Position numbers and translations under genes: made by a program. DNA of 64,000 nt from an uncultured Cyclobacteriaceae bacterium (GTDB lineage Bacteria > Bacteroidota > Bacteroidia > Cytophagales > Cyclobacteriaceae), in contig CANLOE010000024.1 of assembly GCA_947492745.1 (NCBI GenBank), positions 1 through 64,000 of the forward strand, in the 5' to 3' direction. Positions 62,913-64,000 of this stretch are shown piece after piece (position 1 is the first letter of the stretch; each line of letters starts with the position of its first letter). Below the pieces are notes generated by a model, which was given only the letters and a program-made list of their open reading frames with translations, ran no database searches and was not told the origin of the DNA.

Positions 62913-64000
62913 ATGTTCAAAAAATCAACTTGCACCCTTATAGCCATACTGCTGCTATCCATCCCCGCATGGAGTCAGTCAGGGCGATGTACCAAGACGC
63001 TCAAAGAAGCACAAAGAAGGTTCGAAAATGGCCGTATTGATTTGGTTGAAGGCATGCTAAGGCCTTGTCTACAAGGAAACAATTTCAGTAAAGAGGATGA
63101 AATAGCAGCCCATAAACTATTGGTCAATACGTTTTTATACTATAACGAAAACGAAAAAGCCATAGAGGAAATGACCCAGTTCCTTACCTTGAATCCGGAG
63201 TATCAGGTAGATGAACTTATCGATGCCTCTGAATTCAGAAATCTGCATAAAGCCTTCAGGACAACACCCATCTATCTTTTTGGGGGTATCGTGGGAGGTA
63301 ATGTCACTGCCCCAAATGTTATCAGAAATTTCAGTCTGGACAACTCAGCAATATCACGTGAAGGTACTGCATACGATGCGAAATTAGGGTTTCAGTTAGC
63401 GTTATCCGGAGAGATTCCCATTATTGCCACCCCCCTCTCCATTAATCCTGAAATACAGTTTGCTGTAAAAAATTATGGTTATCGTGATTTTTTATTGGAT
63501 TTTGCGGTACTGAATTTTCAAGAGACGCAGACTTGGGTACAGACGCCCGTCACTTTACGCTACAACTTCAGCAATAGCAAACTGATTGTCCCCTATATCA
63601 ACTTGGGTGCCTCTATGCAATACCTTCTCGGGGCCAACGCTACCGTACTTCGCGAAGATGAAGTATTCAACGAATCGGAACAGACCCAAAGAGAGGTACC
63701 CGAGATGTCCGAAGGCGTCGCCAATCTGAGAAATCGTTTTAACTATGCACTGGTCGGTGGTTTTGGAGTCAAATTCAAAAATGTTATCGATATCGGGTAC
63801 ATCACCCTTGATTTCAGGTTCAGTTATGGTCTGACCAACGTGGTCAATGCCGATAAACGGATTTCCAATGACCGTCTTATCTATGATTACTTACATATCG
63901 ATAATGATTTCAGTCAAAACACCTATGCCTTCTCTATTGGCTATGTTATGCCAAAATACAAGCCCAAACTGCTCAAACGAAGGGTAAAGAAAATAGAGCG
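62913..64000 (+). CDS. Outer-membrane beta-barrel protein with N-terminal helical domain, partial
   Basis: The frame opens at an ATG 53 bp after the nSTAND stop and is still open at the window end (at least 362 residues). It has a signal peptide (TLIAILLLSIPAWSQ), then a TPR-like helical part with two cysteines (GRCTKTLKEAQRRFENG ... PCLQGNNF; FLTLNPEYQVDELIDASEF). It continues with beta strands of a porin-like/PorT-like barrel (IYLFGGIVGGN, LGFQLALSGEIPI, YNFSNSKLIVPYINLGASMQYLL, GFGVKFKNVIDIGYITLDFRFSYG, TYAFSIGYVMPK). Tight spacing suggests an operon with the nSTAND1-WD40 gene, so the two may form an envelope-spanning sensor pair. Confidence 0.85.
   Translation, partial: MFKKSTCTLIAILLLSIPAWSQSGRCTKTLKEAQRRFENGRIDLVEGMLRPCLQGNNFSKEDEIAAHKLLVNTFLYYNENEKAIEEMTQFLTLNPEYQVDELIDASEFRNLHKAFRTTPIYLFGGIVGGNVTAPNVIRNFSLDNSAISREGTAYDAKLGFQLALSGEIPIIATPLSINPEIQFAVKNYGYRDFLLDFAVLNFQETQTWVQTPVTLRYNFSNSKLIVPYINLGASMQYLLGANATVLREDEVFNESEQTQREVPEMSEGVANLRNRFNYALVGGFGVKFKNVIDIGYITLDFRFSYGLTNVVNADKRISNDRLIYDYLHIDNDFSQNTYAFSIGYVMPKYKPKLLKRRVKKIE

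Noticed and set aside
52308-64000. A complete eCIS or T6SS gene cluster
   Set aside because: Only the ATPase and DUF4157 genes are present; no sheath, tube, spike, baseplate or LysM genes were found in the window.

Overview
The window is a chromosomal segment of a gliding-type member of the Bacteroidota, probably from the Cytophagales/Saprospirales side of the phylum. This rests on several type IX secretion (T9SS) C-terminal sorting domains with the YPNP...GxY pattern, a PorP/SprF gene beside a large CHU_C-type surface protein, TPR/PD40 envelope proteins, a DUF5916 protein, lipoboxes ending in Cys, weak ribosome binding sites, and no sigma70-like promoters that I could see. No rRNA, tRNA or CRISPR array was seen. 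Species cannot be named from the sequence.

Layout. 0-3.1 kb: lipoprotein, wrecked RAYT-type transposase, secreted unknown, HTH remnant. 3.1-14.5 kb: a minus-strand polymorphic-toxin locus made of a 1633-aa RHS-like secreted protein, a 1931-aa RHS protein whose shell is interrupted by leucine-rich repeats and an Ig-like segment and which ends in a short toxin-like tail, and a DUF4279 immunity-type gene. 14.6-17.6 kb: mostly repeats plus one secreted unknown. 17.6-26.3 kb: a cellulase locus (GH5 then GH9 in an operon, plus GH48), all three with signal peptides and T9SS sorting domains. 28.1-34.5 kb: CHU_C adhesin, PorP/SprF, and a TPR-PD40-SPOR protein, followed by a frameshifted OmpA gene. 35.5-47.1 kb: PhzF, MFS transporter, an N-terminally truncated FAD oxidoreductase, PepF-like peptidase, FAD/2Fe-2S reductase, DUF5916 protein and purB. 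47.3-48.3 kb: decayed DDE transposase invaded by repeats. 48.6-64 kb: M4 protease with T9SS tail; a DUF4157 plus lysozyme-like protein with a small downstream lipoprotein; a divergent AAA+ ATPase of the type found with extracellular contractile injection systems (eCIS); a nucleotide-transporter-like/HEAT/cNMP-like membrane protein; an nSTAND1-TM-WD40 protein; and an outer-membrane barrel protein that runs off the end.

How the genes work together. The GH5/GH9/GH48 set supplies endo-, processive and putative exo-cellulase activities secreted by the T9SS. The CHU_C/PorP/TPR genes are surface-attachment machinery of the same secretion route. The RHS/DUF4279 and DUF4157/lipoprotein pairs look like two effector-immunity modules of different delivery systems. 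The eCIS structural genes themselves are not in this window.

The least expected feature is between the genes. At least three families of short, non-coding, inverted-repeat elements (MITE-like) fill the spacers. Family A (about 165 bp, six copies) has exact 3-bp TTA/TAA target duplications. Families B and C (about 165-175 bp, whole-length imperfect palindromes) mostly have 4-bp TTAA/TCAA duplications. A possible family D has TATACTCAAG-type ends. They insert into each other (A in B, A in C, B and C in D) and into a dead transposase, giving a readable order of insertion. No intact transposase is present here, so they must be driven in trans if still mobile.
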